Source of the DNA: Steinernema hermaphroditum
Lineage: Eukaryota > Nematoda > Chromadorea > Rhabditida > Steinernematidae
Direction of reading: 5' to 3'
Assembly (NCBI GenBank): GCA_030435675.1
Contig: CM059625.1
Span: 2,914,001 to 2,978,000 of the forward strand
DNA: 64,000 nt
Shown: positions 59,101 to 64,000 of the stretch, piece after piece
Layout: each line of letters begins with the position of its first letter
How positions within the stretch are numbered: the stretch's first letter is position 1
Made by a program: the position numbers and the translations under genes
The notes under the pieces: generated by a model
Told to the model about the DNA's origin: nothing
Database searches by the model: none
Seen by the model: only the letters and a program-made list of their open reading frames with translations

Positions 59101-61685
59101 TTTGGTTAATCCTCGTCAGTTCGAAGCTAATAGTCTGTTTTTGTCGCGGACCAACTGATGTCACCGTACTGCTGTCACGCAACACGTAAAGACGCCGCCT
59201 AAATTGGTTATCCTAAAACCAAATCCAATTACTTTTTGCTCAATGAACATGACGAGCGCTTCTTTTTTGAACAACGTCAACAGGCTAGGAAAAAGACGTT
59301 AGTCGTTACGACGAATAACACATCCTCGTGTAGGCTTCACTTCCCCGGAGTCTGTAACGGTGGCGTTAGGAACGCTGCATTTTTTAAAACCCTTTATAAG
59401 CAATTCGGCTATCTGTGCAAATGGCTTCTGGTAGCATAGTACCAACGCTTAGATGGTGGCAGACAACGTTCAGGTAAGCCACTACCGATTACCAAACACA
59501 GATGAGCACTGCATTTGTAACGAGCCGTCATATTAAACGACCGTATCGTCCGCAAACCCTTAATTACAAAATTCGGTTATTCATTCGAAAATTTGATCAA
59601 AACATGATCATACTATAAAGAAACTGCTTTACACCGCAAAGTAGAGATGGCTGGATGAATCCGCCATCGGTGACACTACTGCAACCTTCTAACTGCTTTC
59701 TTCTAGGTGATTCTCATGCTGAATTACCGTAATCCACAAAGCATCGTTCTGGGTTCATTTGGGAGGAGGTTATTAACAATACTTCCGGTATTGATCTACA
59801 CTTTGATCGATATCAGTCACTGACCGGTAGGACGTTCAGCTCATTCCCTGCCTGTAATCAGCATCTGACCGCTCCCTTCAGTCACACATTTGAAATTTTG
59901 TTTGTCAAGGAAGCAACTTTTTATCAGAAAGGCATCCCGCCACTGATAATTAATCAGTTGAAAATTTTCTGCTGGTTGATCTCAACGGTGTGGTCAGAAC
60001 AACCTAGTTTGTACACTTCACGCTCATCGGTGTCCTAGTGATCGAAGGATCTTGTCGCCTGATGTCTGTTATGCCATGCAGGTAAGGTTTAAGCGCAAAA
60101 GAGTATATTTTTTCTTTAGCCTATTTTGTAGCTATAACCAATTTCCATATCACCGCAGAGTCTAGTCGTGGTCATTGTTATTGTCTCCGTTTTCTCGTTT
60201 TCAACAAGCGTTAGTTATTAGCCAAAAGGAAACGTTTTTTGGTAACCTTGCTAATCACTTTTTAAAGTGAACCTACAAACAAATATGCTGCTTGGGGGGT
60301 TGGCTAAAATCGGTCTTCTACAGCTTTTCGTTCGCTTAAAACACCACAAAACCCTCATATTTGCACTATCTTATTGCCATCGGTGACGTCAATGGTAAGG
60401 CTACAATCTTTTGTGGATTACTGCTGACTTATTACTGTGTTCATCACTGTTCTTTTTTCGGTGAACGAAGACATTTACGATGGATAGAGACGCTCTTTTT
60501 ATTCAAATTGAATTAAGATCCCAGCTGATAGGCTGTTTTGTAGGCGAATGCAATAGTACGCAGGCGCTTCTCCGCGGGCTTATGGTCGACAATTACGAGT
60601 GTTATCCTCCAATTTTAGGTATTTTTCAGAACTAAACTGTATTTAAGGTCCTCTCTATGATTGACTTTTAGTTCCGCCACCGGAAACTTTGTACTATCCG
60701 GTATCCAAACATCAATTTTTTGTTCTACTCTCATCTACAAATAATGGAATAACAATGTTTTATAGTCTATAGCGTAATATTAAAGTCGAAATTGTTGAAA
60801 ATGGTGTACCCTTTCTTAAAGGCAAACAGTGATTAGTCACCGAGATAGTAGGTGATTGATAAAAGGGCACAACAACAGGGACTTCCTTCCCAATATCTTA
60901 GAGAGTGCCGCGCTTGTTTTAACAGCGCCCTTTTAATTAGTGATGTAAATTGGGACTTTTACTGCTAGATACTTGCAAGTTCAGTTCATTACGGTATTTT
61001 TTTGCTCGCTTTGCACTGAATCCGCAGCAAATATGTAGATTCAAGGTCAACACGCAGGTGCATTTAATCTTTCTGAATTCAATACTAGTCTAGTGTACAT
61101 GTCAGAAATTTGTCTTGTTATATCGCATTCTAAGTGCTTTCCAAGACTCTAAGCTGGTGTACATGAACTTGCTGAAAAGTTCCCAGGATATGAAAGTGGC
61201 ATAGACAAGCATGTGTGTGGGAATGTGATGTAGCCGGACGTGAGTGAGACCAGGAAACGCGTTTTCGGAATATTGCTTTCTTTGATTTATTTTCGGTATC
61301 GATAAGGTTCTCGTGAGGAGCAATGTATATTGTTTTATGGTGTAGAATTGTAGAATTTGTGCCTAAATTAGTAAGTCCAAGCGCGTCACGCTAATGTGGA
61401 TGAACATGCAAAACATGCTTCCCCTGCTTAGTCACCTTTGGGCTGCTTTTTCCACACATTAGCGCTAATCAACAGGCCGACGTGACATCACTCGTCGTAG
61501 ATGTTCACATTGGTCGCTTAGTGGCTACTTCGCACGCTCCCAGGAAAGATGTATCCCTACCATCACCGCCTCTTCATTCGGCGAAACTATAGGTAGAATT
61601 TAACCTTTGCCTTTCGCAGAACGACCGTTCTTGAACGGTCCCATGTGTATTTTCTCAGATGTTTTTGATTTTTTCTTTACTTTCA
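56105..61685. other. AT-rich region, probable long intron(s) or intergenic
   Basis: About 5.6 kb with no frame over ~75 codons and no recognisable exon. If the two first exons above are real, this is probably intronic. A short imperfect inverted repeat (CGCTAATGTGGA / TCCACACATTAGCG) occurs near 61390-61470. Confidence 0.4.
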
Positions 61686-61881
61686 GAAAGTCTCACGGGA
61701 GAAAATCGAAGAAAAGGGCGAATTCAGATTTCATGACTTTTTGATGGCCGTGATTCAAAATCTTTATTTAAAAGTATTCCGATGATAAATTTTCCAAATC
61801 GAACGCCTTTCAGTTCATCTTTACCAAGTGTAAATTTCCAAATTTTAAGCTTCCGGGATACGAACATGTGAGCAAGAAGTA
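61686..61881 (+). repeat. Tandem duplication, left copy (interrupted by element 2)
   Basis: About 195 bp resembling 63225-63418. Shared blocks include GGAGAAAATCGAAGAAAAGG then GCGAATTCAGATTT, and TTTCAGTTCATCTTTACCAA through to ACGAACATGTGAGCAAGAAG. The left copy is split by the mariner element at its TA, and the remainder (TAGACAAGATAGTGTCGCA) resumes at 63207. A TTTCAG acceptor immediately precedes 61686, and one frame (KVSREKIEEKGEFRFHDFLM) looks exon-like. Confidence 0.75.
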
Positions 61882-63204
61882 CAGGGTGTCCCAAAAGTTC
61901 GGATAAATTTTTTCTATCATGTTTTTGTTGAATTTATTTTCGTTGTTTTTTGTGTTTCTTGATATATTCGTGTTCTACACGTTATTCTGGACTAGAACAT
62001 GCTGTTATTTTCTGTTATTGAGCCGATATTCCACAAGAAAATGACCAAAGAAGAAACCCTCAGCGCTGTTACAAACCCTTTACAAGCTGGGAAAGAAGAA
62101 ACCGGAGATTGTGAAGAGGCTGAAATTGTATCTGACGACCGTCAAGCGTATCATTGACCGATACCAAGTGACAGGGGACCTCAAGGACAAGCCTCGAAGC
62201 GGAAGACCGAAGACGGCAAGGACCGCAGCGATCAGAAAAGCGATCAAAGACAAACTTCAGCGAAATCCGGGTCGTTCAACAAAGAAGCTCGCGAAATCGC
62301 ACGGAATTGGCAAATCCTCCGTCCATCGAATTCTGAAGAATGATCTGCAGGTGTTTCCCTACAAGTAGGCCAAAGGACAGCTCCTCACGGACGACATGAA
62401 GGCCAAAGAAGGTTGAAGAATGCCTAGAAATGAAGCGCTTGGTTGCGGTTGGCAAGCATCGGTAGATCATGTTCTCTGATGAAAAGATTTTCACAGTGGA
62501 ACCGCTCCGGAACAGCCAGAATCATCGCGAGTGGCTGCAGAAAGGCTCACCGAAGACCGTTAAAGTCTAAAAGAGCCATTTTGCCAAATCCGTAATGGTT
62601 TAGGCTGGAGTATCGGCCCTGGGAAACACGGAGCTCCATTTTTTCGAGCAGAAGGAACTTTTGAACGCTGAATCCTACCAGAGGAAAGCTCTCGAAGGCG
62701 TGGTGAAGCCCTACGCGAAGAAGAACACTTATGGAAACCAGTACATGTATCACCAGCACGATGCGCCAGGCCACAGTGCGAAGAGGACCTTGAAATGACC
62801 CATGACCCAGTGAAATGGACTCCGGCGTCTGCTCCGGCAGTCTGAGAGAAGAACATTTTGGCCTCCATACTCCCTTGATCTCAATCCTCTGGATTTCTCT
62901 GTGTGGTCAATCCTAGAGAACAAGATCTCAGGAACCCGAATCGGAACCAACGAAGCCTTGAAGCGCACACTGAAAGAAGCCTGGAAGGAAATGAACCCAA
63001 AAGTGACCACGCGCATCGTCGACCTGAACCCCATGCGTCTTCAGACCTGCATCGCCGCGAAGGGAGGACATTTCGAACAAGTATTGTGATATTATGATTC
63101 GGCAGGAGTGTACGAGTAGTTAGAGCTTAAACGCGTTGAATTTGGTTCTATGGGGCTTGAGATATAACTGTTTTTTCACTTATCCGAACTTTTGGGACAC
63201 CCTG
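61882..63204 (+). mobile_element. Mariner-family transposon (element 2), complete ends, TA target duplication
   Basis: This 1323-bp element begins CAGGGTGTCCCAAAAGTTCG and ends with the complement CGAACTTTTGGGACACCCTG. The terminal inverted repeats match for about 25 bp (through GGATAA). TA at 61880-61881 and TA at 63205-63206 are the target duplication. The empty site survives in the neighbouring repeat copy (AGAAGTATAGACAAG near 63410). The ends are intact but the transposase is broken. Confidence 0.93.
62041..63089 (+). pseudogene. Broken mariner-family transposase (element 2)
   Basis: Starts MTKEETLSAV, then shifts frame to LGKKKPEIVKRLKLYLTTVK and RIIDRYQVTGDLKDK with SGRPKTARTAAIRKAIKDK (helix-turn-helix and GRPR-like linker). 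The catalytic core is MFSDEKIFTVEPLRNS (first Asp), YHQHDAPGHSAKRTL (second Asp) and WPPYSLDLNPLDFSVW (third Asp region), ending ILENKISGTRIGTN and KEAWKEMNPKV. Several in-frame stops (for example after MKAKEG and before KSHFAKSVMV) and frameshifts around 62090 and 62790-62860 make it inactive. It is related to the element 1 transposase (SDEKIF, NPLDFxVWSxLE). Confidence 0.85.
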
Positions 63205-63206
63205 TA

Positions 63207-63440
63207 TAGACAAGATAGTGTCGCAAGGCTCACTGGAGAAAATCGAAGAAAAGGGCGAATTCAGATTTTATGACTTCTTGAGGGGCCTAATTCAGAATCT
63301 GTAGTCTTTTGTTCAAAAATTTTCCTATTCGAACTCTATACCTTTCAGTTCATCTTTACCAAGTGTAAATTTCCAAATTTTAAGCTTCCGGGATACGAAC
63401 ATGTGAGCAAGAAGTATAGACAAGATAGTGTCGCATGCAG
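63207..63440 (+). repeat. Tandem duplication, right copy with empty mariner target site
   Basis: Includes the end of the left copy (63207-63227) and the uninterrupted right copy (to ~63437). It contains AGAAGTATAGACAAGATAGT, the pre-insertion form of the element 2 target. Confidence 0.75.
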
Positions 63441-64000
63441 AAGGGCAAAGTTTGTCTCCAATTAACACATGTAAATGTCTGATGCTCGTGTTTAGTTCTT
63501 ACCCATGGTACTTTCGAGATGTTTCCAAGTTCCTCCGCAAGTAGTAAAGAGTTGGTTAGGCCACTTTAGGCATGTCCGTGCTTGTTGTTTTATGAGAGCT
63601 AGAGAAAAAAAAATGGAAACGATGCTGTTTTTTTTTCTATGTTTTCCGTTTTTTTTCCGTAGTTACCGGAAACTAAAAGTGCGCTCCCAGGTGTATGATG
63701 CGCTCCTAAAAAGGGCCTTGATTCAAATTTCTCTATTGATTGAACCTAGATAGACTTGTATTACAAAATCTCCGCTATTTAATCTCCGTTGAGCCTTTAA
63801 AAATGAAATCTCGGAAGTTCCGTGTTTCGCGTGGGCGTCGTAAACGAGAATCCCAGTGATTCTGATATCAGACTGCTTTTTCCGCTGTTTTACGTCTGAT
63901 GACATGAATAATTCTATTTCCTTGGAGCACATTTCAACAATATCTATTTTAAGCGGAACGTCAGCAGACGCTTCCCATTGAATTTTGCAGTTGACGTGTG
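63441..64000. other. Right edge, no supported gene
   Basis: About 0.56 kb with long A and T runs (63604-63655). Two short frames lack motif or splice support. Confidence 0.4.

Overview
The window looks like nuclear DNA of a small-genome invertebrate, most likely a nematode. Genes are split into many short exons by small introns, some only about 43-50 nt. Acceptors follow a TTTCAG/TTTAG pattern. Tc1/mariner elements and a broken Argonaute-like gene are present, and one pair of same-strand genes is only 78 nt apart, as in nematode operons. The species cannot be fixed from sequence alone. All exon structures are my own splice reconstructions, accepted only where reading frame and phase agree across every junction.

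Layout. 0.1-0.3 kb: first exon of a small secreted protein (-), running off the left edge. 3.2-5.7 kb: six-exon secreted Gly/Val-rich protein (+). 7.6-8.8 kb: three-exon Ser-rich protein ending in a PDZ-ligand-like -MTV (-). 8.8-32 kb: gene desert of about 23 kb with no exon set I can support, containing GC-rich islands, a two-unit tandem repeat and a hairpin. 32.1-34.0 kb: two small minus-strand genes in a possible operon (a single-pass membrane protein and an uncharacterised acidic protein). 34.4 kb: tRNA-Ala(UGC). 35.1-37.0 kb: LST8/mLST8, the WD40 subunit of TOR kinase complexes (-).

39.1-44.2 kb is the most striking part. Two convergent paralogues, each encoding a signal peptide and eight EGF-like modules, have identical exon lengths in all eight exons. 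They surround a decayed mariner-type transposon and a large palindrome. Identity between the copies is patchy, which suggests gene conversion across the inverted repeat.

45.4-46.2 kb: Argonaute-like pseudogene between two direct copies of a dispersed repeat. 47.3-49.3 kb: seven-exon aquaglyceroporin (+) in which the near-invariant Arg after the second NPA motif is missing; its first intron appears to be a 43-nt GC-AG intron. 53.9 and 56.1 kb: two candidate first exons, both ending in phase 2, probably alternative starts of one gene whose body lies to the right. 61.9-63.2 kb: a second mariner-family element with intact terminal repeats, inserted at TA inside a tandem duplication whose other copy still holds the empty target site.

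Functionally the recognisable genes are unrelated housekeeping and secreted functions (TOR signalling, solute channel, extracellular EGF proteins). No pathway-level cluster is evident.
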